The translations under genes and the position numbers were made by a program. The notes under the pieces were generated by a model, which made no database searches, had not been told where the DNA came from, and saw nothing but the letters and a program-made list of their open reading frames with translations. A DNA stretch of 64,000 nucleotides from Arthrobacter yangruifuii (GTDB lineage Bacteria; Actinomycetota; Actinomycetes; Actinomycetales; Micrococcaceae): contig NZ_VTFX01000006.1 of NCBI RefSeq assembly GCF_009192775.1, forward strand, positions 62,001-126,000, in the 5' to 3' direction. The stretch's first letter is position 1. Each line of letters begins with the position of its first letter. Below are positions 43,297 through 52,501 of the stretch, piece by piece.

Positions 43297-45414
43297 CTAC
43301 AGCTCCGTAGTCACCTTCCACGATGAGTGGATGGCGCCGTGGATGTAGTTGACCGCGCCCGCGTCACCGACGACGTCGACGCCGATGCCAAGGTCCGCAG
43401 CCCGCAGCTCGTCCGCCAGGGGAGAGGCCGACGTCGTGCCGTCCGCATAGACCACCATGTCCGCCGGGGCGGAGAAGGATTCGCCGCCCTCGGTCCATTC
43501 CACGCTCTTCTCCGTGATGCGGGTGATGGAGACGTTGCGGTGGATCTTCACGCCGTGCTTTTCGGCGTCCTTGACCGCGGTCCAACGCCGCGGCATGGCC
43601 AGCGGCAGGCCGAGCTGCTGCTTCTCGTGCAGCAGTGTGACGCGGCGGCCCCGCTCGGCCACGAATTCGGAGAGTTCCAGGCCTACGAGCGAACCGCCGA
43701 TCACCACGACGTCCTTGCCCATGGGCAGCCAGAACTTGGTGAACTGTCGGACGAACTCCGGGCTCTTGGTCACGCCGGACAGGCGGCCGAGTTTGCCCAA
43801 GGTGCTCAGCAGGGCGCCGGCTTCCTCAGCGGTGGCGGTGCCGAGCATCATGGCCCGCAGGGTGTCACCGGTCTGCACATTCGGCAGGTCCCCGCCCGGG
43901 AAGTCCGGCTTGGGGCGGACGGCGCCGGTGGCCACAATAACGTGGTCCGGGCGCAGCGCCTTGATGGATTCCACCGTTGCCGGAGTGTTCAGCTTCACCG
44001 CGATGTTCAGGCGCTTGATTTCGGCCTTGAACCACTTCAGCAGGCGTTCATTGTCCGGGGTGGTCATGGTGGAGAACCACATGGTGCCGCCGAGGCGGTC
44101 CGACTTGTCCACCACGGTGACCCGGTGGCCGCGTTCGGTGAGCACCCGGGCGCTCTCGAGGCCGGCAGGTCCGGCGCCTACAACCACCACGTGCTTGGAG
44201 GCAGAAGCCGGCTTCAGCGGCAGCAGGGCCTCGTTGCCCAGGGCCGGGTTGACCGCACAGAACGGGGTGTCGTCGAAGAAGTTCTCGGCGACGCAGAGGT
44301 AGCAGTTGATGCAGGGGCGTACTTGGTCGAACTTGCCGTCGCGAAGCTTGTTCGGCAGCTCCGGATCGGCCAGCAGCTGGCGTCCCATGGCGGCGAAGTC
44401 GATCTGCCCTGCGGCCAGGGCCTTCTCGGAGACTTCCGGCAGCATGCGGCCAACAGCGATCACCGGGAGGGAGACGTGCTTCTTGATCTCCGCCGCGTTC
44501 GCCAGATAGGCGCCGACCTTGTTGGGCAGCGGGCCGTCGGTGAAGTTGTCGAAGGGATTGCGGCCCCAGCCGGTGACGTGGATGGCGTCCGCGCCGGCCT
44601 GCTCGAACAGCTTGGAGGCTTCAACCGCTTCGTCGAGTGTCAGGCCGCCGTCCTGCCCGTATTGCTCGCCGGCCACGCGGACCAGGATGGCCAGGCGGTC
44701 GCCCACGCGTTGCTTGACGGCGCTGATGACCTCGCAGGCGAGCCGGGCACGGTTTTCCAGCGAACCGCCGTATTGGTCCGTGCGCTTGTTGTCCCGCTGG
44801 TTCAGGAACACGCCCAGGATATAGCCGTGCGCCGCGTGGATTTCGACGGCGTCGCAGCCGGCCTTGGCAATGCGTTCGGCGGCGTCTGCCCAGGTCTCGA
44901 TCAGCCAGGCGATGTCCTCGTCGGTCATCTCGCGGTATTCGGTCTGCTTGCCGGCCGTCGCGGCGCCCATCTTGCCGAGCTCTTCGCGGGTGCTGTCCGC
45001 CAGGGCGGACATGTCATACGTGTAGTCGGGCTGGTTGGGGGCGAATACGGGCCGGTCATTGGCGACGTCGACGCGGGCTACCTTGCCGTGGTGCGTGGAC
45101 TGGATACACAGCTTGCTGCCGGCGGCGTGGACGGCATCGGCCAGCGCCTTGAGCCCGGGAATGTACTTGTCATCCGAGAGACCCGGCTCCTTCATCGACG
45201 CCGCGCCGTGCGGGAAGGCGATGGCGCAGGCACCGGTGATGATCAGGCCCGCGCCGCCGGCCGCGCGGGACACATAGTGGTCAATCTCCGGCTGCTCGAT
45301 CTCACCGTGCTCCGAGACATTCATGTCCATTGCGGGGAGAACGATGCGGTTGTGCGTTTCCATCGGGCCGATACGGCCCGGGGACATCAAATGGGGGAAG
45401 GTTTTAGTGCTCAC
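43297..45414 (-). CDS. Old-yellow-enzyme/2,4-dienoyl-CoA-reductase-like iron-sulfur flavoenzyme
   Basis: A 705-residue protein. N-terminal FMN TIM barrel (MSPGRIGPMETHNRIVLPAM; IHAAHGYILGVFLNQRDNKR), a 4Fe-4S cluster motif around PCINCYLCVAENFF and FCAVNP, then FAD/NAD domains with VVVVGAGPAGLESARVL and VVVIGGSLVGLELSEF. This three-cofactor layout is that of FadH, trimethylamine dehydrogenase and bile-acid BaiCD-type reductases. It reduces an activated C=C bond or demethylates amines; substrate unknown. GTG start, apparently leaderless. Confidence 0.92.
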   Translation of the reverse strand: MSTKTFPHLMSPGRIGPMETHNRIVLPAMDMNVSEHGEIEQPEIDHYVSRAAGGAGLIITGACAIAFPHGAASMKEPGLSDDKYIPGLKALADAVHAAGSKLCIQSTHHGKVARVDVANDRPVFAPNQPDYTYDMSALADSTREELGKMGAATAGKQTEYREMTDEDIAWLIETWADAAERIAKAGCDAVEIHAAHGYILGVFLNQRDNKRTDQYGGSLENRARLACEVISAVKQRVGDRLAILVRVAGEQYGQDGGLTLDEAVEASKLFEQAGADAIHVTGWGRNPFDNFTDGPLPNKVGAYLANAAEIKKHVSLPVIAVGRMLPEVSEKALAAGQIDFAAMGRQLLADPELPNKLRDGKFDQVRPCINCYLCVAENFFDDTPFCAVNPALGNEALLPLKPASASKHVVVVGAGPAGLESARVLTERGHRVTVVDKSDRLGGTMWFSTMTTPDNERLLKWFKAEIKRLNIAVKLNTPATVESIKALRPDHVIVATGAVRPKPDFPGGDLPNVQTGDTLRAMMLGTATAEEAGALLSTLGKLGRLSGVTKSPEFVRQFTKFWLPMGKDVVVIGGSLVGLELSEFVAERGRRVTLLHEKQQLGLPLAMPRRWTAVKDAEKHGVKIHRNVSITRITEKSVEWTEGGESFSAPADMVVYADGTTSASPLADELRAADLGIGVDVVGDAGAVNYIHGAIHSSWKVTTEL

Positions 45415-45434
45415 AGTGGTACTTTACCGCTGAT

Positions 45435-45449
45435 GTTTACACCGTAAAC
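45435..45449. promoter_or_regulatory. Palindrome over the old-yellow-enzyme promoter
   Basis: GTTTACACCGTAAAC (6-bp arms, 3-bp centre). On the minus strand the dyad supplies the -35 (TTTACG), followed by a 16-bp spacer and -10 TAAAGT, 6 nt before the GTG. No regulator gene is adjacent, so a distant TetR-type or similar repressor is implied. Confidence 0.55.
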
Positions 45450-45556
45450 ACTCGGTGTGGGGTGAGCCGCCGTACACCCCCAACCGCAGCGGTTCCTGCC
45501 GTCGGCAGGCGCCAGGGCGGGCATTTTCCCCGTCCGCGGTTGAGTACGCTGGAAGG

Positions 45557-46177
45557 ATGCGCAAGGAAACCCTCTGGGAAGCCAAGAAGAAGCAGAATCC
45601 GGGCCACTCCGCCTGGTACATCCAGCGTTTCGAGCAGATGCGGGAGCAGGGCGCGGACCTGCACGGCGAGGCTCGGATGATCGACGCCATGGTGCCGCGC
45701 GGCGCGCGCATCCTCGACGCCGGTGCCGGGCCCGGCCGGGTGGGCGGCGAACTGGCACGGCGCGGGCACGCCGTCGTCGGTGTGGATGTGGACCCTGAAC
45801 TGATCGACGCGGCCCGGAAGGACCATCCTCAGGCCACCTGGCTGGTTGGGGACCTGACGGAACTGGACCTGCCCGCCGCGGGTATCCGCGAACCGTTTGA
45901 CCTGATTGTCTGTGCCGGCAACGTGATGACATTCCTGGCCCCCGGAACCGCGGGTGAGGTGCTGGCCCGGATGCGCGCGCACCTCGCGCCGGAGGGACGG
46001 GTGGTGATCGGTTTCGGCGCCGGGCGCGGCTACGACTTCGAGCAGTTCTTCGCCGACGCCGAGGCCGCCGGGCTGAGCGTGGACCTCAAGCTGTCCACCT
46101 GGGACCTGCGCCCGCTGACCCCGGACGCCGGGTTCCTGGTGGCTGTTCTCTCCACCGCACTTGGCAGCGGGGCGTGA
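45557..46177 (+). CDS. SAM-dependent methyltransferase (class I)
   Basis: A 206-residue protein. SAM motif I ILDAGAGPGRVGGELARRGH, acidic strand GVDVDPELI, motif II-like FDLIVCAGNVMTFL and motif III LAPEGRVVIGFGAGR. N-terminal helix HSAWYIQRFEQMREQG. TACGCT 7 nt before the ATG suggests leaderless expression. It overlaps the next gene by GTGA and opens a four-gene coupled cassette, though it may be an older neighbour rather than part of the pathway. Confidence 0.9.
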   Translation: MRKETLWEAKKKQNPGHSAWYIQRFEQMREQGADLHGEARMIDAMVPRGARILDAGAGPGRVGGELARRGHAVVGVDVDPELIDAARKDHPQATWLVGDLTELDLPAAGIREPFDLIVCAGNVMTFLAPGTAGEVLARMRAHLAPEGRVVIGFGAGRGYDFEQFFADAEAAGLSVDLKLSTWDLRPLTPDAGFLVAVLSTALGSGA

Positions 46178-47229
46178 ACCGCCCCGTCCTGCTGGACTCC
46201 GATACCCCGGCGGCAGCTCGGCAGGCGCTGCTTGCCGACTTAGCCCATCGGGCCGCTGCGACGGAAGGATCCGTCGACGCCGCCCTGGACCTGCTTGCAC
46301 CGGCTGAGGCGCTGGCGCCGCTGCCCGGCACCGGCGCCACGGTGCGGCTCTGGGAGCTGCTGGCCACCCTGGGTGCGGCAGACCTCACCGCCGCCCGGGT
46401 GATCGAGCCCCACCTCGATGCCCTGGCTATCCTGGCCCAGGCCGGCTTGGACAGTGCCGGAAGCACAGGCTCCGCCGCGCATTCCTGGGGCGTGTACGCC
46501 GCCGAGGCTCCCCGGCTGCGCCTGGACGCCCGGCCGGAAGGCGGCGGCTGGCGCCTGGCCGGCACCAAACCGTGGTGCTCCCTGGCCGCGCAGCTGGACC
46601 GTGCGGTGGTCACCGCCCATACCGGGGCCGGCACCCGCCGGGCCTTCGCCGTGGACCTCCGCCACGCCGGTGTCAGCCCGGGCCGGGGAACCTGGGCCAG
46701 CCGCGGGCTGGCCGGCGTGGACAGCACCCCGGTCGACTTCACCGCTGTACCCGCTGTGCCGGTGGGCGGGGATAACTGGTACCTCACACGGAGCGGCTTC
46801 GCCTGGGGCGGCATCGGCGTTGCCGCGGTCTGGTTCGGCGGGGCCGTGGGCGTTGCCCGCAGGCTGGCCGCCGCCGGCCGGGACCGGGAACCGGACCAGA
46901 TTGCCCTCATGCTGCTGGGCCAGGCGGACGCCGCCCTGCACGCCGCCCGCCGCGTCCTGGCCGCCGCGGCGGCCGACGTCGACGCCGGCCGCGCCAACGG
47001 GCCCGACGGCGCCCTGCTCGCCGGGCAGGTCCGGGCCGTGGTGGCGGACGCCGCCGAGCAGGTCCTCCGGCTGGCCGGACACGGGCTGGGCCCGGGGCCG
47101 CTGACCGGCGAGGAGGACCACGCCCGGCGAGTGGTGGACCTGCAGGTCTATCTGCGCCAGCACCATGCCGAACGGGACTCGGCAGCCCTCGGCCGCGCCC
47201 TGCTTACCGCTGGAGGCGAGCCATGGTGA
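46174..47229 (+). CDS. Acyl-CoA dehydrogenase-like flavoprotein
   Basis: A 351-residue protein with the acyl-CoA dehydrogenase plan: N-terminal helices, middle beta domain (GGWRLAGTKPWCSLAAQLDR; RRAFAVDLRHAGVSP) and C-terminal helical domain (AALHAARRVLAAAAADVDAG). It is shorter and more divergent than true dehydrogenases, and I see no clear catalytic Glu. Found here next to a PIG-L fusion and GT2, it may oxidise or dehydrate a carrier-bound or sugar substrate. GTG start overlapping the methyltransferase stop. Confidence 0.8.
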   Translation: MNRPVLLDSDTPAAARQALLADLAHRAAATEGSVDAALDLLAPAEALAPLPGTGATVRLWELLATLGAADLTAARVIEPHLDALAILAQAGLDSAGSTGSAAHSWGVYAAEAPRLRLDARPEGGGWRLAGTKPWCSLAAQLDRAVVTAHTGAGTRRAFAVDLRHAGVSPGRGTWASRGLAGVDSTPVDFTAVPAVPVGGDNWYLTRSGFAWGGIGVAAVWFGGAVGVARRLAAAGRDREPDQIALMLLGQADAALHAARRVLAAAAADVDAGRANGPDGALLAGQVRAVVADAAEQVLRLAGHGLGPGPLTGEEDHARRVVDLQVYLRQHHAERDSAALGRALLTAGGEPW

Positions 47230-48572
47230 GCTTCACGCACCGGGACCCGACGCCGGGCGAGGACAGTTGGCTGCCGGTGCTGGACGGGCTGCCCGGGCTG
47301 GCGGACGTCCTGCCGGAACCGCCCCGCCGCCTGGTGGTCCTGGCCGCGCATCCGGACGATGAGTCCCTCGGTGCCGGCGGCCTGATCGCGTCTCTCGCGG
47401 CCGCCGGCACCGCCGTTGACGTGGTGGTGGCGACCGCCGGGGAAGCCTCCCACCCCGATTCCCCGACCCACACCCCGCAGACCTTGACCGTGCTGCGTGA
47501 AACGGAGCTGCGCACCGCCGTCGGGCGGCTCGCGCCGAACGCCCGGGTTCACCTGTTGGGGTTGCCGGACGGGCAGCTTGCCGCTCACCGTGCGGAGTTG
47601 GACGCGTTCCTGGCCGGGGTGGTCGGCACCGACACGGACGGTCTCTGGCTGGCTGCCCCTTGGCGCGGGGACGGGCATACCGACCACGACGCCGCCGGAG
47701 CTGCAGCCGCACGGCTGGCCGCCAAGGCACGGGTACCGCTGCTGGAATACCCGATCTGGCTCTGGCACTGGGGCACCGCCGCGGACCTGCCGGAGGATAT
47801 GCACACGCTGGCCCTGCCGCAGGGCGCCCCCGCTGCCAAGGCCGCGGCGATGGGCGCGCACCGCAGTCAGGTGGCCCCGCTCTCGGATCGGCCGGGGGAC
47901 GAGGCGCTTCTGGCGCCGGAGGTCCTGGCCCACTTTGCGCGGCCCTTCGAGACGTTCAAAGTGACCGTGCCGCGGACCGGCAAGCAGGTTTTCGAAGACC
48001 TCTACGCCGCCTCGCCGGACCCCTGGAACTTCGGGGACAGCTTCTATGAACGGCGCAAACGGGATCTGACCCTGGCCCTTCTGCCGCGCGAACGGTTCGG
48101 CCGCGTCTTTGAACCCGGCTGCTCCATCGGAGTGCTCACTGCGGAGCTGGCCCGGCGCGCGGAAAGTGTTACGGCCATGGACATTTCCGCGCGTGCCTTG
48201 GAACTGGCACGGCAGCGGATCGGTGCGGACCAGCGGATCCGGCTCCGCCAGGGATCCATCCCGGAGGACTGGCCGGACGGCAGCTTCGACCTGGTGGTCC
48301 TCTCCGAGATCGGCTATTTCCTCAGCCGGGAGCAGCTGCGCGGCACGGTCCTCCGGGCTGCGGAAGCCCTGGACAGCGACGGCGTGCTGCTGCTCTGCCA
48401 CTGGCGGCATCCGATCCGGGACTGGCCGATGGACGGGGACGAGGTGCACGAGGTGTTTCGGTCCGACAGCGGTTTGGAGCTGCTCGCTGAACACTGTGAG
48501 GCCGACTTCCGCATTGATGTGCTGGTGCATCCGCCGGCTCGGTCCGTGGCAGACCGGGAAGGGCTGTTGTGA
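47223..48572 (+). CDS. PIG-L deacetylase fused to a SAM methyltransferase
   Basis: A 449-residue two-domain protein. Residues about 30-230: PIG-L/LmbE deacetylase with zinc motif AAHPDDESLGAGG, a second zinc His in WRGDGHTDHDAAG and basic/acid region. Residues about 250-449: class I methyltransferase of NodS type with VFEPGCSIGVLTAELA, VTAMDISARALELAR and FDLVVLSEIGYFL. NodS methylates a deacetylated chitooligosaccharide amine, so de-N-acetylation and then N-methylation in one chain is a natural guess. It overlaps its neighbours on both sides. Confidence 0.9.
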   Translation: MVSFTHRDPTPGEDSWLPVLDGLPGLADVLPEPPRRLVVLAAHPDDESLGAGGLIASLAAAGTAVDVVVATAGEASHPDSPTHTPQTLTVLRETELRTAVGRLAPNARVHLLGLPDGQLAAHRAELDAFLAGVVGTDTDGLWLAAPWRGDGHTDHDAAGAAAARLAAKARVPLLEYPIWLWHWGTAADLPEDMHTLALPQGAPAAKAAAMGAHRSQVAPLSDRPGDEALLAPEVLAHFARPFETFKVTVPRTGKQVFEDLYAASPDPWNFGDSFYERRKRDLTLALLPRERFGRVFEPGCSIGVLTAELARRAESVTAMDISARALELARQRIGADQRIRLRQGSIPEDWPDGSFDLVVLSEIGYFLSREQLRGTVLRAAEALDSDGVLLLCHWRHPIRDWPMDGDEVHEVFRSDSGLELLAEHCEADFRIDVLVHPPARSVADREGLL

Positions 48573-49261
48573 CCCGGCCGCGCGTCGGCGTCGTTATTCC
48601 TGTCCGCAACGAGGAACAGCTCCTGCCCCGCTGCCTGGCCGCGGTGGCCGCCGCCGTGGCGGCGCTGCAGGACCACGATGCCTCCGCGCAGGTGAGCGTG
48701 GCCGTGGTGCTCGACTCCTGCACTGACGGCTCCGCCCGGGCCGCCGCGCAGGCCGGCCTGCGGCTGGGGCTGGACCTGCACCTGCTGCAGACGGATTCAG
48801 GGTCGGTGGGTGCGGCCCGGGCGGCCGGCACCGCCGCCATGCTCGGGCTGGGTGCGCAGTGGATTGCCGTCACCGACGCGGACACAGTGGTGCCGGGTGG
48901 TTGGCTGACCATCCAGCGGGGCTTTGCTGACGCCGGCTATGAGCTGGTCCTGGGCACGGTGGTGCCCGACGCGGCGGACCTCAGTGCGCAACGCCTGGCC
49001 CGCTGGCATGCCGAACACCGGCTGGCCGAGGGCCATCCGTACATCCATGGGGCGAACATGGCCTTCTCCGCGCGTGCCTACGACGCTGCCGGCGGGTTCG
49101 AAGCACTGCACGTCCACGAAGACGTCCAGCTGGTCTCGCGGATCCGGGCCGCCGGGGCGCGCTGGGCCGCCACGGACCAGATTCGGGCCGTCACCTCCGG
49201 GCGACTGGACGGGAGGGCTCCGGGCGGTTTTTCCGGCTACCTGCGCCGGCTCGGGGCCTGA
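48569..49261 (+). CDS. Family 2 glycosyltransferase
   Basis: A 230-residue GT2 fold: VGVVIPVRNEEQLLPRCLAA, metal-binding DAD in AVTDADTVVPGGWL and ED motif in VHEDVQLVSRI. No membrane segments, so it is cytoplasmic. It is the last gene of the cassette and overlaps the PIG-L/methyltransferase gene by 4 nt. It presumably builds the sugar substrate on which the fused enzyme acts (inference). Confidence 0.9.
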   Translation: MTRPRVGVVIPVRNEEQLLPRCLAAVAAAVAALQDHDASAQVSVAVVLDSCTDGSARAAAQAGLRLGLDLHLLQTDSGSVGAARAAGTAAMLGLGAQWIAVTDADTVVPGGWLTIQRGFADAGYELVLGTVVPDAADLSAQRLARWHAEHRLAEGHPYIHGANMAFSARAYDAAGGFEALHVHEDVQLVSRIRAAGARWAATDQIRAVTSGRLDGRAPGGFSGYLRRLGA

Positions 49262-49285
49262 GCTTCGCCCCGGCCGGAGAAACGC

Positions 49286-49325
49286 CGACGGCGCCGCGCG
49301 GCGGAGAGGCCGGACGGCGCCGTCG
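49286..49325. terminator. Bidirectional hairpin terminator after the GT2 gene
   Basis: 11-bp perfect stem CGACGGCGCCG / CGGCGCCGTCG with an 18-nt loop, between the GT2 stop and the convergent membrane-protein stop. Confidence 0.65.
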
Positions 49326-49346
49326 CTTGGTGGTCCTGCGATCCGA

Positions 49347-49736
49347 CTATCCGGCGTCCGGAAAGGCGTAGACCAGGACCAGGCCGCCCAGAAAGCCGCT
49401 TGCGGTTCCGTACATACCGGCGAAGAAAGAGACGAGGAGACTTTGCTCAGTGGTGAATTCCACTATTGCGCACGGGAGCGCCAGCAGCGCCCCGGCTCCG
49501 GACATGGCTGCCAGGCGGAACGCTGACGGCAGCGGCTCCTTCGTCAGCCGTTTCCAGAGCGGATGCCAGACCACTGCCGTCCAGGCCAGCCCGCACAGCA
49601 TGGCCACAGCTGTGAACGCGGCACGCGGATAGATTCCACCGGGCACCAGAAGCAGCGCTGCCAGCCCGGCTAGCAGCAAACAGGCTGCGGGCAGGGTCAC
49701 AAAGACCCTGCCCGCCGGCCGCCCGCTGATCCCCAT
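49347..49736 (-). CDS. Small four-helix membrane protein, unknown function
   Basis: A 129-residue protein with four hydrophobic segments (VTLPAACLLLAGLAALLLV, AVAMLCGLAWTAVVW, LAAMSGAGALLALPCAIV, ASGFLGGLVLVYAF). No family motif is seen. It lies 10 nt downstream of the 2OG-oxygenase gene on the same strand, so it is probably co-transcribed with it. Confidence 0.65.
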   Translation of the reverse strand: MGISGRPAGRVFVTLPAACLLLAGLAALLLVPGGIYPRAAFTAVAMLCGLAWTAVVWHPLWKRLTKEPLPSAFRLAAMSGAGALLALPCAIVEFTTEQSLLVSFFAGMYGTASGFLGGLVLVYAFPDAG

Positions 49737-49746
49737 GCCGCGGATT

Positions 49747-50778
49747 CTACTTGCCGGCCACCAGCTCCGGATGATGGAGCTGAGCCACCTGCGGGTGCGC
49801 CCGCAGCCAGCCCTTCAGGACGTTGGCGCCGTAGGAAGCCAGCATGGGGTTGTCCGGATCATCGGAGATGCCGCGCGACTGTGCGGCCAGTTCGGCAGGA
49901 AGCTGCACCGGGTCAATCACCGAATCCAGCCGCGGGGACCAGAAGAACGGAATGGCGTAGCGGTCCACCCCGGCCGCGGGCGCCAGGACACGGTGGATGG
50001 TGGCGGAGAGATAGCCCTGGGTGGCCACCTCGAGCATTTCGCCCAGGTTCACCACCAGTGCGCCGGGAATGGGTTCCACCGGAAGCCAAACGTCGGACTC
50101 GTGCGGCTTCACTTCCAGTCCGCCCACCGAGTCCTGCAGCAGCAGGGTGATGAAGCCGTAGTCGGCATGCTCGCCGACACCCTGGGTGCCGGCTTCCTTC
50201 ACGACGCCGCCCACGTAGTGGATGAGCTTGGCCATCCAGGCGGGGCTGTCCTCGAAGGGTTCGGCGAAGTGGTCCTCGGGCAGTTCCAGGGACACGGCGA
50301 TGGCGCTGAGCAGTTCCGCTCCCACCCAGCTCATGGCCTCGGCCCAGTCCATGGCCGTGGCCCGCAGTTCGGGGAGGACCTGGTCCGGGAACTGGTTTGG
50401 CCCCTGCACCAGCCAGTACGGCTGGTCCGCCGGGTAGTCGGCCGCGGGGGAGCGTTCGGGGCCGAAGTCCACCTGTTCCCGGGCGTCGGGGCGGCCCTTG
50501 GTGATTTCGGTGCCGAGCCGGGTGTAGCCGCGGAAGTGCGGGGAATTCCGGTTATCCAAAGCCAGCCTGTCCTCGAGCGGCAGGTTGAAGAACCGCTTGG
50601 TGACGTCGAACAGTTCCTCCACCCTGGCCTGGGCGGCGCCGTAGCCGATCAGCTGGAAGAACCCAATGCGGTGCGTGGCATCGCGCAGCTGGCTGATGAA
50701 TTCGGGGGTGAAGGAGCCGTCGGCGGCACGCGCCGTACTAAGGTCCAGGACGGGTATTGACTCTGGAATAGCGTTCAT
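49747..50778 (-). CDS. Isopenicillin-N-synthase-family 2OG-Fe(II) oxygenase
   Basis: A 343-residue protein. N-terminal DIOX_N (IPVLDLSTARAADGSF; GFFQLIGYG), iron triad His/Asp in GEHADYGFITLL and distal His in SATIHRVLAP, with a downstream Arg for 2-oxoglutarate. Such enzymes hydroxylate or desaturate small molecules. No beta-lactam or other pathway genes are close. Confidence 0.9.
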   Translation of the reverse strand: MNAIPESIPVLDLSTARAADGSFTPEFISQLRDATHRIGFFQLIGYGAAQARVEELFDVTKRFFNLPLEDRLALDNRNSPHFRGYTRLGTEITKGRPDAREQVDFGPERSPAADYPADQPYWLVQGPNQFPDQVLPELRATAMDWAEAMSWVGAELLSAIAVSLELPEDHFAEPFEDSPAWMAKLIHYVGGVVKEAGTQGVGEHADYGFITLLLQDSVGGLEVKPHESDVWLPVEPIPGALVVNLGEMLEVATQGYLSATIHRVLAPAAGVDRYAIPFFWSPRLDSVIDPVQLPAELAAQSRGISDDPDNPMLASYGANVLKGWLRAHPQVAQLHHPELVAGK

Positions 50779-50938
50779 TCCGGCAAGCTATCACCGGCGC
50801 TGTCAAGTCGAAACCAAATGTTACGAAGTGCTATGAACCGGGTCGAAGGGTTACTGTCCGCCGGACGTCGGCTGGGCAAATTTGCGTTCCGACGCGGATG
50901 GGATGCAATGGAGGCAGGTCTATCGAAAGGGACACTCC

Positions 50939-51439
50939 GTGGAGAACGACAACTTGTACGACATTCCCCTCACCATGCTGGACGGCACCGAAACGACCTT
51001 CGGTGAGCTGTTCCGCGGCAAGGCGGTGCTGGTGGTCAATGTGGCCTCCCGCTGCGGCTTCACTTCCCAGTACGAGGGCCTGCAGGCCCTGTATGAAACC
51101 TACGAGGCGCGGAACTTCAGCATCCTCGGGGTGCCCAGCAACTCCTTTGCCGGACAGGAGCCGGGCACAAACGAGGAAATCGCCGAGTTCTGTTCGCGCA
51201 ATTTCGGCGTGACCTTCCCGCTGACGGCCAAGACGGACGTCAACGGGCCCAACCGGCACCCGCTCTACGCCCTGCTGACCCGGTTCCATGACGGGGACCT
51301 GGGTGATGACATTGGCTGGAACTTCGAGAAGTTCCTGATCACGGACAGCGGCGAGATTGTCGGCCGCTTCGCGTCCGCCGTCGCCCCTGGAGCGCCGCAG
51401 ATGCAGGAATCCGTGGAAGCTGTCCTGCGCCTGGAATAG
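50939..51439 (+). CDS. Glutathione-peroxidase-like thiol peroxidase
   Basis: A 166-residue protein with catalytic Cys in VNVASRCGFTSQYEGL, the VPSNSFAGQEPG (Gln) block and WNFEKFLI (Trp). Cys replaces Sec, as in bacterial enzymes that use thioredoxin. GTG start at 50939 with AAAGGGA 7 nt upstream; upstream in-frame ATGs lack ribosome sites. Confidence 0.93.
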   Translation: MENDNLYDIPLTMLDGTETTFGELFRGKAVLVVNVASRCGFTSQYEGLQALYETYEARNFSILGVPSNSFAGQEPGTNEEIAEFCSRNFGVTFPLTAKTDVNGPNRHPLYALLTRFHDGDLGDDIGWNFEKFLITDSGEIVGRFASAVAPGAPQMQESVEAVLRLE

Positions 51440-51463
51440 TCCGGGCAGCCGGGAAGGGAAAAC

Positions 51464-52366
51464 CTAGACGACGCCGGCGTCGTCCGCGGCGTCTCCGGCA
51501 GCGATGGCCACCCAGCGCTCAAAGTAGGCGGCCCCGGCGTCGTCGTGGATCAGGGAACCGGCGGTCAGCACCGGATAGGGCGTGGCCGGGACGCCGTCGG
51601 CCGGCCGCACGTCCACATGCGCGACGTCGTACCCCAGCGTGTGCAGTTCATCAGCCATGGCGTAATCGGTGCGGGAATCGCCGACCGTCCGCCAGATCCG
51701 CGGAACCGGTGTCCCGTCCGCCTCCAGCAGGGACAGCGCGCGGCGGGCGCCCAGATCCTTGCCCACCCCCACGGCCTCGATGTCCGTGGAGATGATGGTC
51801 GGATCAATCCGGAATGTTACGGCTCCGGCGGCATCCGGAATGGCGTGCTCCAGCCGCCGGCCGCCCATCCCGGCGAGGGACATCTGCTCCAGCGCGTCCG
51901 CATCGAAGCGGCGCTGGTCCGTGAGGTACTCGGCGTTGTCCACCTCCACATGCTGCTCCACCGAAACCATGGCCAGCTTCGTTTCATCGAAGAACATGGT
52001 GTCCGAGTACTTGGCGGACACCAGATCGCGGATGGCTTCGGCGTAGTCGCCGGGGACCTTCAGCTCGGGATCCACCTGCGCCTGCTCCGGACCTGCTCCG
52101 TCGAAGGTAAACCAGACGGCGCCTTTTTCGCAGATGGCGTGCAGCCGCACACCCTCGGGCAGTCCGGCAGCCATCATCGGCTGCATGACCTGCTCGCGGA
52201 TAAAGGCATCGGACCGGCCGGTGTTGAATATGACGGGCCAGCCCGCGGTGGCCAGAGTGACGAGGTCGCGGATGATGGAGGGGCGCACACTGCGGGACAC
52301 GGGGCTGGCTACGGGGCCGTCGACGTCGAGCAGGAGGCCGATACGGGGAGCGGAGGTGTTCACCAC
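51464..52366 (-). CDS. HAD-superfamily hydrolase
   Basis: A 300-residue HAD phosphatase. Motif I LLLDVDGPVASP, motif II IFNTGRSD, motif III/IV GVGKDLGARRAL and VGDSRTDYAMAD. The cap insertion in the middle resembles Cof/sucrose-phosphate-phosphatase-like members. GTG start; two GTG codons in a row follow a GATACT hexamer, so leaderless translation from the second is possible. Confidence 0.85.
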   Translation of the reverse strand: MVNTSAPRIGLLLDVDGPVASPVSRSVRPSIIRDLVTLATAGWPVIFNTGRSDAFIREQVMQPMMAAGLPEGVRLHAICEKGAVWFTFDGAGPEQAQVDPELKVPGDYAEAIRDLVSAKYSDTMFFDETKLAMVSVEQHVEVDNAEYLTDQRRFDADALEQMSLAGMGGRRLEHAIPDAAGAVTFRIDPTIISTDIEAVGVGKDLGARRALSLLEADGTPVPRIWRTVGDSRTDYAMADELHTLGYDVAHVDVRPADGVPATPYPVLTAGSLIHDDAGAAYFERWVAIAAGDAADDAGVV

Positions 52367-52501
52367 CCCAGTATCCCGTGTCCAGCGTTGAACCGCATTT
52401 TCGTGTCCCGGACTCGAGCAGCGGCCTAATCGGAGGTTTCACAGGCCGGGCACGCCGATACCGCTGTTTCTTTGGATGCGGATGTTATCTACTCTGTACT
52501 A

